Shown here: positions 29,601 to 38,476 of the stretch, one piece after another | Layout: the number at the start of each line of letters is the position of its first letter | Position numbering within the stretch: position 1 is the first letter of the stretch | DNA from: Bacteroidales bacterium UBA6244 | GTDB lineage: Bacteria; Bacteroidota; Bacteroidia; Bacteroidales; F082 | DNA: 64,000 nt | NCBI GenBank assembly: GCA_002440885.1 | Contig: DJVY01000100.1 | Coordinates: 29,634-93,633, forward strand | Reading direction: 5' to 3' | Position numbers and translations under genes: made by a program | The notes under the pieces: model-generated | The model's input: the letters and a program-made list of their open reading frames with translations, nothing else | Told to the model about the DNA's origin: nothing | Database searches by the model: none

Positions 29601-30011
29601 ATGTTTGACTTCATAACCCCAGAGCTGATTTCCAAATTTATAAAGTTTGGCGTAGTGGGGTTTTCCGGGCTCTTTGTCGATTTTGGCCTGACCTATATCA
29701 CCAAAGAAAAACTTCATATCCCTAAATATGTTGCCAATGCCATTGGGTTTATGTCGGCAGCCACTTCTAATTACTTTTTGAACAGGATTTGGACTTTTGA
29801 AAGTCATAATCCCGAAATCATGTTGGAGTATTCCCAATTTATTCTGATTTCAATCATCGGATTGGTTATAAACACCTTTATACTGTGGCTCTTGGTAAGC
29901 CGGTTTAAATTCAACTTTTATCTGGCCAAAGTTTTCGCCATCGGTGTGGTCACCGTATGGAATTTTTTCGCCAACCTTTTCATAACTTTTAGCCCGGACG
30001 CGTTATTGTAG
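29601..30011 (+). CDS. GtrA-family membrane protein
   Basis: A 136-residue protein with four membrane helices: FIKFGVVGFSGLFVDFGLTY, a second around AIGFMSAATSNYFLNRIWTF, then SQFILISIIGLVINTFIL and a last near VFAIGVVTVWNFFANLF. The FGVVGxxG start and N-R-x-W-T-F motif identify GtrA, which helps move or position undecaprenyl-linked sugars. It is close behind the M28 peptidase and probably shares its transcript. Confidence 0.88.
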   Translation: MFDFITPELISKFIKFGVVGFSGLFVDFGLTYITKEKLHIPKYVANAIGFMSAATSNYFLNRIWTFESHNPEIMLEYSQFILISIIGLVINTFILWLLVSRFKFNFYLAKVFAIGVVTVWNFFANLFITFSPDALL

Positions 30012-30033
30012 TCGAGGCAGAAACGGTAACGGC

Positions 30034-30444
30034 CTAAGCGTACAAGGTGCAAACCAGTTTGCGCAGACCTCCATGATTTCTGAATTCACAAAAGTGAATC
30101 CCTTGCCATGTCCCAAGATTTAACTTGTGGTTGGTAATAGGTATGGTGACTGAGCTGCCCGCTACCAGACTTTTAAAATGAGCAGGCATGTCGTCAAGGC
30201 CTTCCAGTGTATGACGATATTGTGTGTCGCCTTCAGGAGCCAGTCGTTTTAGCAGCAAGTCGATGTCTGTGAGCACGTCAGGGTCGGCGTTTTCGTTTAA
30301 CATGATTCCGGCAGAGGTGTGTTTTACGAAAATATGAAGAAGCCCCGTCTGTGGTAAATTTTCAAAAGTGTTGATAATCAGCCTGTCGATTGAGTGAATA
30401 CCTTTTCTAAATGGGCCTATGGCGATCTCCTGTTGCTGTATCAT
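30034..30444 (-). CDS. YjbQ-family (UPF0047) protein
   Basis: A 136-residue protein from the ATG at 30444; the longer frame adds 16 residues that do not belong to the family. The conserved motifs are HIFVKHTSAGIMLNENADPDV and the C-terminal LNLGTWQGIHFCEFRNHG. Some members have secondary thiamine-phosphate synthase activity in vitro, but the in vivo role is unsettled. Convergent with GtrA and divergent from the sucrose receptor. Confidence 0.9.
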   Translation of the reverse strand: MIQQQEIAIGPFRKGIHSIDRLIINTFENLPQTGLLHIFVKHTSAGIMLNENADPDVLTDIDLLLKRLAPEGDTQYRHTLEGLDDMPAHFKSLVAGSSVTIPITNHKLNLGTWQGIHFCEFRNHGGLRKLVCTLYA

Positions 30445-30581
30445 GGTAGTATGCAAATTCTTTTTCAAAAATAAGGATAGTTTTCCATTCACAGGTTTAT
30501 TTTGCTTTTTAGAACGATTGCGATTAAAAAACAGATGCGTTTTGGAGTTAAAAAGTTGTCAATTAAAAGCATTTTTACTAC

Positions 30582-30650
30582 AAGTTATTAACAAAACAGA
30601 ATAAGTTATTAACGATTAACATGTGCGTTAACGTGCACGTTAACCTGTGC
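30582..30650. promoter_or_regulatory. TTAAC repeat array with an 18-bp perfect palindrome: candidate operator of the sucrose locus
   Basis: Two copies of AAGTTATTAAC (30582-30592, 30603-30613) are spaced exactly 21 bp. Three 12-bp units follow head to tail: ATTAACATGTGC, GTTAACGTGCAC, GTTAACCTGTGC (30615-30650). GTTAACGTGCACGTTAAC (30627-30644) is a perfect palindrome. The array lies about 50-120 bp upstream of the -7 box at 30697, and about 140 bp or more from yjbQ. It looks like a multi-site binding region; the protein is unknown. The LacI at 37225-38262 is one candidate. Confidence 0.6.
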
Positions 30651-30696
30651 GGTATTTTAGCCCAAAAATGACGTAAAAAACGCTTGATTTCAGGTT

Positions 30697-30704
30697 TATT
30701 TTTG
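30697..30704 (+). promoter_or_regulatory. Putative promoter of the sucrose-locus receptor, -7 box TATTTTTG
   Basis: A perfect TAnnTTTG about 50 nt before the ATG at 30757, downstream of the TTAAC array. Confidence 0.5.
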
Positions 30705-30756
30705 TTGGTGAAAATATTTAACATTTTTTTTAATTGATCATTAACAGACTTTAACT

Positions 30757-33429
30757 ATGAGAAAATTTACACTTTTAATGATGTTGTTTTTAGGAACTTG
30801 TCTGTCGGGTTTTACGATGTTGCAGGCACAAACCGGAACAATTGAAGGCACGATAACGGATGCTCAGAACAAGGAGACACTTGTGGGAGCCACCATTCAG
30901 ATCAAAGGAACCCTCACGGGTGCTATTACTGATTTGGATGGCAAGTATGTAATTGCTGATGTAGGGGAGGGCACTTATCAGCTGGTTGCTTCATTCGTTG
31001 GCTATTCTACTAAGACTATAGAGGTAGCTGTAGTTTCAGGACAAAAAACGGTAATCAACTTTGCTTTGGCTACCGACCTCATGGGTCTTGATGAAGTGGT
31101 AGTAACGGGTTTGGTCAATGAGAAGTCCGCTTTGCGTTCTGCCGATGCCCTTACCTCACTTAAGCCAAAATTTCTTGATGAATTGGGATTCCAGACTACG
31201 GCTGAAATTTTCAAGGCCATTCCCGGTATTCATGTTGAGTCAAGTGGAGGAGAAGGTAATGCCAACATCTCCGTCAGGGGCATACCGGTGGCTTCGGGTG
31301 GTTCCAAGTTCTTACTTCTGCAGGAAGACGGACTGCCCATACTTCAATTTGGAGATATTTCTTTTGGTAATGCTGATATATTTCTAAGGTATGATAAGTC
31401 AGTAAGTAGAATTGAGGCATTGAAAGGAGGATCTGCATCAACCCTCGCCAGTAACTCTCCTGCCGGTATCATTAACTTCATCAGCAAAACAGGTGTGGAA
31501 GAGGGAGGCGTAGTGGCCACTACTTTTGGAGTCGATTTCAAATCGTTGCGCACCGATTTCGATTTTGGAGGTTCTTTAGGTAATGGTTTTAGATTTAATG
31601 TTGGGGGATTTTTTCGCTCCGGTCAGGGACCACGTAAGCCCGGGTTTACTGCCAATTATGGTGGGCAAATAAAAGCAAACCTCACCAAACAGTTTGAAAA
31701 GGGATATGCCCGGATATACCTTAAATACCTTAACGACAAGGCGATCAGTTATATGCCCATGCCGGTGAAAGCAACAGGTACGGCTGATAATCCAACATAT
31801 GAATCGATTGAGGGATTTGATTTAACCCATAGCACCCTTCAAAGTCCTGGTTTCTTGCTACTTCACGGAGTTGATCAGAATGGAAACCGACGTACTAGCA
31901 ATATCTCTGACGGTATGCACCCAAAAGTGTTGGCCATAGGTGCTGAGTTCGATTTTGAAATAGGCAATGGCTGGAGAATTAAAGATAGAGCCAGAATGGC
32001 TTTTACCAAAGGAACTTTTAACTCACCATTTCCTGCTCAGGTAGCTAGTGCCGATGATATAGCAAAAAATCTGGTAGGTGAAGGATATACTATGAGCTAC
32101 GCCAATGGAAGCCAAGCAGGAGTGCCTTTAACTCCGGTAGAGATCCAAAATTTGAATGGAAACGGGCTGGCCATGCAAATCATTACCTTTGATGTGGAAA
32201 TGAACAACCTGAACAATTTTACAAATGATATTTTTCTTACCAAAGACTTAGGAAAAGCAAAAATAACCGTTGGCTATTACAATGCCTACCAAAAGATTGC
32301 TATGAGCTGGTTGTGGCAAACTTATCTGACTGATGTTAACGGAGACGATGGCTCAAGGTTAATGAATGTGCAAAGTGCTGATAGTTCGTTTTATACCGAC
32401 AATGGCCTTATTGCTCATGGTGTGCCCATGTGGGGAAACTGCTGTACAAGAGGGTACGATATGGCTTACACCATCGACGCACCATATGCCAACGTTGAGG
32501 TAGAGCTGACTTCTCAATTTAGTATGGATGCCAGTCTGCGGTACGATATGGGCAATGCCAACGGTTATTATTTATCAAATTATCAGGCCGCTGTGGATGT
32601 GGACGAAGATGGTATTATTTCTCCTACTGAGGAAAGTGTTACCTTGTTAAACAATGCAAAACCAAATACAGTGAACTATAATTTTGGGTATGTGTCGTAT
32701 TCTATTGGTGCAAATTATTTGCTCGACGAAACTAAAGCTGTTTATGCAAGGTACAGCCAGGGTGGTAGAGCCAATGCCGACAGACTTCTTTACTCTCCGT
32801 TTATTGATGCTGATGGTAAAACTATCAGTGGCTTAAGTGCCGACCAAATTAATCAGGCTGAACTTGGGTTTAAATTCAAATCACCCAGATTAGGTTTTAC
32901 AGCTACAGGATTTTATGATGTAATTTCGGAACAAAATGAAGAGTTTGGCAAGGTTCTGAATAAAGACTATAATACTTATGGTGTTGAAGTGGATGCGGTT
33001 GCTACATTTTCTAATTTTTACATTGCTGCCGGTGCTACTTATACCAAGGCAAAGATTACCAAGAGTATGACTGTCGCTGAAGAAGGAAATGTGCCACGCC
33101 GGGTTCCTGCTTTAATGTACGATATCAATCCTTCGTACAGCTTCTTGAAAGGAAAAGCCAACATCGGGTTCAGCCTTATCGGAACAACAAAGGTATATGC
33201 ACAGGATGACAATGTGGCTGTGCTGCCCGGGTTTGTTTATGTAAACGCTTTTGTGAGTTACAATATTACTAAAGGTCTCGATTTGATGATTAATTCCAAT
33301 AATGTTACCAATACATTGGGATTCACCGAAATGGAGGGAGATCCTTTTGTCGACAATAGTGTTAACTACATGAGGGCACGCCCCATCACAGGACGGGCTA
33401 CTACAGCTACCATTTCCTATACTTTTTAA
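30757..33429 (+). CDS. TonB-dependent outer-membrane receptor, likely for sucrose-type sugars
   Basis: An 890-residue outer-membrane importer. A signal peptide ends at MLQAQ, followed by a CarboxypepD_reg-like domain (TIEGTITDAQNKETLVGATI to about residue 105), the plug (DEVVVTG, IPGIHVESSGGEGNANISVRG) and a 22-strand-type barrel ending in TISYTF. The last aromatic residue is the barrel-insertion signal. No SusD-like lipoprotein follows, so it is not a classical SusCD pair and resembles receptors such as SuxA-type sucrose transporters. Its neighbours (sucrose phosphorylase, MFS permease, sugar kinase, LacI) point to sucrose or a close oligosaccharide; the substrate is inferred from context only. 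Confidence 0.88.
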   Translation: MRKFTLLMMLFLGTCLSGFTMLQAQTGTIEGTITDAQNKETLVGATIQIKGTLTGAITDLDGKYVIADVGEGTYQLVASFVGYSTKTIEVAVVSGQKTVINFALATDLMGLDEVVVTGLVNEKSALRSADALTSLKPKFLDELGFQTTAEIFKAIPGIHVESSGGEGNANISVRGIPVASGGSKFLLLQEDGLPILQFGDISFGNADIFLRYDKSVSRIEALKGGSASTLASNSPAGIINFISKTGVEEGGVVATTFGVDFKSLRTDFDFGGSLGNGFRFNVGGFFRSGQGPRKPGFTANYGGQIKANLTKQFEKGYARIYLKYLNDKAISYMPMPVKATGTADNPTYESIEGFDLTHSTLQSPGFLLLHGVDQNGNRRTSNISDGMHPKVLAIGAEFDFEIGNGWRIKDRARMAFTKGTFNSPFPAQVASADDIAKNLVGEGYTMSYANGSQAGVPLTPVEIQNLNGNGLAMQIITFDVEMNNLNNFTNDIFLTKDLGKAKITVGYYNAYQKIAMSWLWQTYLTDVNGDDGSRLMNVQSADSSFYTDNGLIAHGVPMWGNCCTRGYDMAYTIDAPYANVEVELTSQFSMDASLRYDMGNANGYYLSNYQAAVDVDEDGIISPTEESVTLLNNAKPNTVNYNFGYVSYSIGANYLLDETKAVYARYSQGGRANADRLLYSPFIDADGKTISGLSADQINQAELGFKFKSPRLGFTATGFYDVISEQNEEFGKVLNKDYNTYGVEVDAVATFSNFYIAAGATYTKAKITKSMTVAEEGNVPRRVPALMYDINPSYSFLKGKANIGFSLIGTTKVYAQDDNVAVLPGFVYVNAFVSYNITKGLDLMINSNNVTNTLGFTEMEGDPFVDNSVNYMRARPITGRATTATISYTF

Positions 33430-33466
33430 CCGTTATTGTAAATATGTTTAAGCACTAAATACCCTT

Positions 33467-33509
33467 TGGAGAGGTTTCGTTTGTTCGCAATTGGACCTCT
33501 CCATTTTTT
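33467..33509 (+). terminator. Terminator between receptor and sucrose phosphorylase
   Basis: Arms TGGAGAGGT and ACCTCTCCA are perfectly complementary, 19 nt apart, followed by TTTTTT. It would limit read-through from the receptor gene and give lower expression of the enzymes, or imply a separate promoter for them. Confidence 0.75.
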
Positions 33510-33591
33510 AAGCTTTCCATTCACTATAATATGGAATCAAGTTGTAAAAACGATTATCTTTATATCAAATAACTGGAGACTCTCGAAAAGT

Positions 33592-35052
33592 ATGAACAAT
33601 AAAATACAACTTATCACTTATGTCGATCGGTTTGGGTGTGAAAATTTAAACGACCTGAATAGCCTGTTTAAAAAGGAGTTAAAAGGTTTGTTTGGGGGTG
33701 TTCATATATTGCCCTTTTTTAATCCCATTGACGGTGAGGATGCCGGATTTGATCCTGTAGATCACCAATTGATTGACCCACGTTTGGGTAAATGGGACGA
33801 TTTGCTGGAATTGGGAAAAAGTGTTGAGGTTATGGCCGACTTAATTGTTAACCACATCTCATCCAAATCCATGCAGTTTCAGGATTTTTTACAAAAGGGT
33901 CAACAATCTGAATATGTCAATCTTTTTTTGAGTTTTGATCATGTTTTTCCGGCAGGGGCTACAGAGGCTGATTTGCTTGGAATATACAGACCCAGACCTG
34001 GTTTCCCATTCACAACCTTTAAGTTTTTGGATGGATCATCCAGGTTAATCTGGACAACGTTTACCGGTAGTCAGATCGATATCAACGTTCATAGTAAAGA
34101 AGGCAAAAAATATTTAAACGGAATTTTAACCACCTTTCAAGTGGCTGGCATAAAACAAATCCGCCTTGATGCTGCCGGTTATGCCGTTAAAAAACAAGGC
34201 ACTTCCTGTTTCATGATACCCGAAACATTTGAATTTATCAACGAGCTCACAGAGGTAGCCCATGGCAAAAACATGGAGGTGCTGGTTGAAATCCATTCTC
34301 ACCACCAAACGCAAATTGAAATAGCAGCCAAAGTAGATTATGTCTACGATTTTGCCCTGCCTGTTCTGGTGCTCGATACCATTTTTAATCAGGACGCGTC
34401 TAGCCTGCTCAGCTGGCTGTCAATATCACCACGAAATGCCTTTACCGTATTGGATACACACGATGGTATTGGTATTATTGATGTGGCCGCGGAGGGTGAA
34501 AAACCGGGATTAATCAACAGCGATCGATTGAGTGACATTGTTGAGCAAATTCATATTAATACCGGTGGAAAGAGTAAAAAGGCAACCGGAGCAGCTGCCT
34601 CTAACCTTGATTTGTATCAGGTAAACACTACTTATTACAACGCTCTGGGTGCTGATGACCAAAAGTATCTCCTGGCACGTGCAATTCAATTTTTTACTCC
34701 GGGAATTCCACAGGTTTACTACATGGGTCTTTTGGCCGGGTCAAACGATATGGAACTGTTAGCCAGAACAAACGTGGGCCGCGATATCAATCGTCATTAT
34801 TATTCCGCTCAGGAATTGTTGGATGCTCTTCAGAAACCTGTGGTTATAAAGCTCGTTGAACTAATAAAATTCAGAAATAGCCATCCCGCTTTTAATGGTG
34901 AAATTAATTTGCAAAACGCTGATCCAAAAAAGTTGAATATTACCTGGAGTAATGTGAACTCCTATGCTACCCTTGAGGCTGATTTAAAAACAGGACACTT
35001 TAGCATTACTTTCAGCGATGCACTGCATCAGGCAGTTGTAAAACGGTTCTGA
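33592..35052 (+). CDS. Sucrose phosphorylase (GH13_18)
   Basis: Splits sucrose with phosphate into alpha-glucose-1-phosphate and fructose in the cytoplasm. The ATG at 33592 gives 486 residues, close to the family norm; the longer frame begins inside the upstream terminator. Catalytic residues fit the GH13 plan: nucleophile Asp193 in IRLDAAGYAVKK, acid/base Glu233 in LVEIHSHH, and Asp291 in VLDTHDGIG. These match, one position off, Asp192/Glu232/Asp290 of Bifidobacterium adolescentis sucrose phosphorylase. HILPFF and GFDPVDH also fit. Related GH13_18 enzymes act on sucrose-6-phosphate or glucosylglycerate, so the sugar is not proven. Next gene starts 23 nt on. Confidence 0.9.
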   Translation: MNNKIQLITYVDRFGCENLNDLNSLFKKELKGLFGGVHILPFFNPIDGEDAGFDPVDHQLIDPRLGKWDDLLELGKSVEVMADLIVNHISSKSMQFQDFLQKGQQSEYVNLFLSFDHVFPAGATEADLLGIYRPRPGFPFTTFKFLDGSSRLIWTTFTGSQIDINVHSKEGKKYLNGILTTFQVAGIKQIRLDAAGYAVKKQGTSCFMIPETFEFINELTEVAHGKNMEVLVEIHSHHQTQIEIAAKVDYVYDFALPVLVLDTIFNQDASSLLSWLSISPRNAFTVLDTHDGIGIIDVAAEGEKPGLINSDRLSDIVEQIHINTGGKSKKATGAAASNLDLYQVNTTYYNALGADDQKYLLARAIQFFTPGIPQVYYMGLLAGSNDMELLARTNVGRDINRHYYSAQELLDALQKPVVIKLVELIKFRNSHPAFNGEINLQNADPKKLNITWSNVNSYATLEADLKTGHFSITFSDALHQAVVKRF

Positions 35053-35075
35053 ATAATAACTTAAAGAATTACTAC

Positions 35076-36323
35076 GTGGCAACTCAAATTTCCTTCGATA
35101 AAAAGAACAACCTGACCATTGTTAAATGGTTGACTTATATGATGTTCCTCATGTTTGCGATGACCACAGATGCAGTGGGCGTAGTCATACCCGAAGTAAT
35201 GAAGCAATTTAACCTGAGCATGACCGCGGCCGGCCTGCTTCACTACGGACCTATGGTGGCCATTGCTGCTGCCGGGATTTTTTTAGGATTTCTTGCCGAT
35301 AAATTAGGTAGGAAAGTTACCATCGTTATGGGACTAACTTTGTTTGTTTTAAGCTCGTATATGTTTTTGGTGGGTTCAAGCTTTGGTTTTTTCCTCGCTT
35401 TACTAATGATTTCAGGACTTGCTATTGGTATTTTTAAAACCGGAGCATTGGCTTTGATTGGGGATATCTCTACTTCTACCCGCGAGCACACTTCTACAAT
35501 GAATAATGTTGAAGGTTTTTTTGGCGTTGGAGCGATCATTGGCCCTTTCATTGTCACCTATTTCCTGTCGCGCGGGGTTGAGTGGCGCTACTTGTATGTA
35601 GTTGCTGCCACCTTATCTGTGGTACTTATTGTGCTTTCTTTGTTGGCTAAATATCCAAAAACAACAAAATCAACACAGGAAACGATTAACCTAAAACGTA
35701 CAATAAAGATGATTGGTGATCCTTATGCATTGGGCTTCTCAGTGGCAGCGTTTTTGTATGTTTCTATTGAAACGGCCATTTATGTTTGGATGCCAACCCT
35801 GATTTTTGGTTATGAAGGTGATTTGTTGTTGTGGGCAACTTACGCTCTTCCGATATTTTTTGTCCTGCGTGCCGGTGGACGTTTTCTTGGAGCATGGGTT
35901 ATGCAGCGTTATAACTGGGCTGCCGTGTTGGCCGTTTTTAGTTTTCTCATTCTACTATGTTTCGGACTTAGCGTTGTTGGTGGATCCACTGTAAGGGTGT
36001 TGCTTTTGCCTTTATCGGGTCTTTTTATGTCGGTGATGTATCCAACGATCAACTCAAAGGGAATCAGTTGTTTTCCAAAAGTGAAGGGGGGAGCAGTTTC
36101 CGGGATTATTTTATTTTTTACCGCCGCCGGCGCTGCCCTTGGTCCATTGTCGATGGGTATAGTGAGCGATGCATTCAACTCCCAGCCGATTTATGGCTTT
36201 ATGTTGGCAACATTTTATGCCGGAATATTGTTTATTGGCATGATGTATAACTGGATAAAGGAACCAACCAAAAAGCGGTTGTTGCAAATTGAAGAAACAG
36301 AATATCATAATAACCCAAATTAA
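35076..36323 (+). CDS. MFS sugar permease
   Basis: A 415-residue major facilitator with 12 predicted helices. The MFS loop 2-3 motif is GFLADKLGRKV (residues about 68-78), and a related motif appears after helix 8 (RAGGRFLGAW). It starts with GTG at 35076, 23 nt after sucrose phosphorylase, so it is in the same operon. It most likely moves the sugar taken in by the TonB receptor, across the inner membrane. Substrate inferred from the locus. Confidence 0.85.
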   Translation: MATQISFDKKNNLTIVKWLTYMMFLMFAMTTDAVGVVIPEVMKQFNLSMTAAGLLHYGPMVAIAAAGIFLGFLADKLGRKVTIVMGLTLFVLSSYMFLVGSSFGFFLALLMISGLAIGIFKTGALALIGDISTSTREHTSTMNNVEGFFGVGAIIGPFIVTYFLSRGVEWRYLYVVAATLSVVLIVLSLLAKYPKTTKSTQETINLKRTIKMIGDPYALGFSVAAFLYVSIETAIYVWMPTLIFGYEGDLLLWATYALPIFFVLRAGGRFLGAWVMQRYNWAAVLAVFSFLILLCFGLSVVGGSTVRVLLLPLSGLFMSVMYPTINSKGISCFPKVKGGAVSGIILFFTAAGAALGPLSMGIVSDAFNSQPIYGFMLATFYAGILFIGMMYNWIKEPTKKRLLQIEETEYHNNPN

Positions 36324-36330
36324 TGCCGGG

Positions 36331-37203
36331 ATGATGAAAAAACCTAAAGTTATCGGTCTTGGAGAAGTATTATGGGACATGCTTCCATCAGGAAATCAAT
36401 TGGGCGGTGCTCCTGCCAATGTGGCCTTCCATGCCATGCAGTTGGGTGCTGATGCGCTGGTAGTGAGTGCCATTGGCGATGATGAGCTGGGTGTTGAATT
36501 GGCCAACACCCTTTCCTCAATGGGTTTGCAACATTTGTTGCAACAATCATCGTCGGGAACCGGTACTGTTGGTGTACACCTTGAAGATGGCATTCCCATG
36601 TATTCAATAAAGGAGGGAGTTGCATGGGATGAGATTCGTTCTTCAAATGAACTGGACGAACTGGCCCGTACAGCTGATGCGGTATGTTTTGGCACGCTGG
36701 CGCAGAGAAATCATGTATCGCGCGAAACCATACAACTTTTTTTATCACGCTTATCTCCTGAAGCCATTTGCTTGTGCGACCTGAATCTGAGGCAGCAATA
36801 CTATACAAAAGAAACGATCATAGATTCGTTGAAGGCTTGTAATGTACTTAAAATAAACGACTACGAACTTGATGTGCTGTCCTCATTATTAAGACTTCCT
36901 GCCGGGGAAGAGGCTAAACTGCAACAACTAGCTGCTGACTTCAGCCTAAACATTATTGCATTAACGAAAGGAAGTGAAGGCAGCTTGCTTTATACGGCAG
37001 ATGAGTTGTCGCATTTTTCGGCCAAGACCATAACAGTGGCTGATACAATCGGAGCCGGCGATTCCTTTTCGGCAGCTTTAATCATGGGGCTTATCCAAAA
37101 AAAATCGCTTCGACACATGCACGAGCACGCTACCCGGATTTCAGCTTATGTTTGCCAACAACATGGCGCAATGCCTGTGCTGCCGAAAGAATTAATTTAT
37201 TGA
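36331..37203 (+). CDS. PfkB-family sugar kinase, probable fructokinase
   Basis: A ribokinase-fold kinase of 290 residues, expected to phosphorylate the fructose freed by sucrose phosphorylase. I use the ATG at 36331, 8 nt after the MFS stop; an earlier start would overlap that gene by 35 nt. Motifs: GLGEVLWDMLPSGNQLGGAPAN for sugar binding, and DTIGAGDSFSAAL near residue 240 with the catalytic Asp and anion hole. Fructokinase is the natural reading by context; other PfkB substrates cannot be excluded. Confidence 0.85.
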   Translation: MMKKPKVIGLGEVLWDMLPSGNQLGGAPANVAFHAMQLGADALVVSAIGDDELGVELANTLSSMGLQHLLQQSSSGTGTVGVHLEDGIPMYSIKEGVAWDEIRSSNELDELARTADAVCFGTLAQRNHVSRETIQLFLSRLSPEAICLCDLNLRQQYYTKETIIDSLKACNVLKINDYELDVLSSLLRLPAGEEAKLQQLAADFSLNIIALTKGSEGSLLYTADELSHFSAKTITVADTIGAGDSFSAALIMGLIQKKSLRHMHEHATRISAYVCQQHGAMPVLPKELIY

Positions 37204-37224
37204 ATTTGTGGGTTTTAAAAGCTA

Positions 37225-38262
37225 CTAAGCCTTGGTGGTTTGTGGCCTTCTTTGTGTCGACTCCCTTACAATCAATTCTGTTTCAATTATCTGTGAAATC
37301 GGCGTCATCTCCTTGTCCGAGTTTTGAATCCGGTAAAATAATAAGTTGGCGGCTTTTGTCCCTATCTTGTATCCTGAGTGTTTAATGCAAGAAATAGTGG
37401 GTGACATCATCGCGGTGAGCGGGCCATCACTAAACGATAATAATCCGATGTCATGGGGAATGGATAATCCCATTTTTTTAATTGCCTGAAAAGCACCTGA
37501 TAAGTTTTCATCGCTGATACTAAAGATGGCATCGGGTGGGGTTTTCCGGGTTAATACTTGTTGGGTGACAATTTCAGCTTCTGTTAAGTTGTTAGCAAAC
37601 AGTATGTTTGACTCAGATACATTAATTTTTTTTGCATCCAGGGCCAGCTTATAACCTTTAATACGATCCACTGTAATCGATAGATTTGGATTCCCGGCGA
37701 GCAGCGCAATGTTTTCAAAACCTGAATCTATCAGATGTGTGGTGCCGTTAAAGGCGGATTTGCATCCATCGATATCGACTTTGAATATGCCTTGTTTTTC
37801 AAGTACTTTGTCGAAAAAGACAATAGGAATGCCTGCCTGTTCAATATCTTGGAAGTGATCATATGCTGTGGTTTCACCTGATACAGATATTAGAAGCCCC
37901 GCAATCCGGTTCCCAAGCATTAAATTCACATTCTCCATCTCTCTTTGTAGTGATTCGTTGGATTGCATGATGAGCACATTATATCCCATGCTATGAGCAA
38001 CTTCTTCAATTCCTTTGAGCACAGAAGGGAAGAAATAATATGAAATTTCGGGAATGATGACACCTATAGTGCTGGTTTGACTTTTCCGAAGGTTGACAGC
38101 CAGGTTGTTTGGATGATAGTTCATTTCTTTGGCTATCTTTTGAATTCGGCTTTTCATCTCCTCGCTAATGTCGGGATGTCCTTTTAAGGCGCGGGAAACC
38201 GTGGTGTGTGATACCCCAAGAATATCAGCAATTCCTTTCAGTGTAGTCTGCTTTTTTATCAT
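37225..38262 (-). CDS. LacI-family regulator of the sucrose locus
   Basis: A 345-residue repressor/activator with an N-terminal helix-turn-helix (LKGIADILGVSHTTVSRALK, residues about 8-27), hinge helix (NNLAVNLRKSQT) and a periplasmic-binding-protein-like sugar domain (IGVIIPEISYYFFPSVLKGI onward). It converges on the sugar kinase gene, with 21 nt between stops. It is clearly paralogous to the LacI at 61619-62626. Probably senses sucrose, fructose or a phosphate derivative and controls the receptor-enzyme-permease-kinase genes. Confidence 0.9.
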   Translation of the reverse strand: MIKKQTTLKGIADILGVSHTTVSRALKGHPDISEEMKSRIQKIAKEMNYHPNNLAVNLRKSQTSTIGVIIPEISYYFFPSVLKGIEEVAHSMGYNVLIMQSNESLQREMENVNLMLGNRIAGLLISVSGETTAYDHFQDIEQAGIPIVFFDKVLEKQGIFKVDIDGCKSAFNGTTHLIDSGFENIALLAGNPNLSITVDRIKGYKLALDAKKINVSESNILFANNLTEAEIVTQQVLTRKTPPDAIFSISDENLSGAFQAIKKMGLSIPHDIGLLSFSDGPLTAMMSPTISCIKHSGYKIGTKAANLLFYRIQNSDKEMTPISQIIETELIVRESTQRRPQTTKA

Positions 38263-38285
38263 CTGGTGTATTTGGTTGATTCAGG

Positions 38286-38316
38286 CAAAGATACTAAAGC
38301 TTTGTTAGCCAAACAA
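38286..38316 (-). promoter_or_regulatory. Promoter of the sucrose-locus lacI, TTG-N20-TATCTTTG
   Basis: On the minus strand TATCTTTG (38293-38286) has a TTG 20 nt upstream (38316-38314), a good match to the Bacteroidota promoter pattern. The start codon is 23 nt away. Confidence 0.6.
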
Positions 38317-38428
38317 TTTGTGAGTTAAAATCCACCTGAGAAAGTTGGCGTTTTTCTTATACGAAAGGTTTCTTTTTTGTAAAGTTGGTCAGTGAAATAT
38401 TTGGTCTTTCTTTGGGGCAAAACACCAC

Positions 38429-38462
38429 AAAAAAAACCCTGCAACGACTCATACAGGGTTTT
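38429..38462 (-). terminator. Terminator of the icd-gltA operon
   Basis: On the minus strand AAAACCCTG and CAGGGTTTT form a perfect 9-bp stem with a 12-nt loop and run into eight Ts, 15 nt past the gltA stop. Confidence 0.85.
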
Positions 38463-38476
38463 AGCTATTGATGGAA

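Noticed and set aside
33466..33591. In-frame N-terminal extension of the sucrose phosphorylase
   Set aside because: It begins within the terminator hairpin at 33467-33509 and adds sequence unlike GH13_18 proteins; the ATG at 33592 gives the expected catalytic residue numbers.
36289..36330. Upstream start for the sugar kinase overlapping the MFS gene
   Set aside because: The 14 extra residues are not part of the PfkB fold, and the ATG at 36331 is well placed after the MFS stop.
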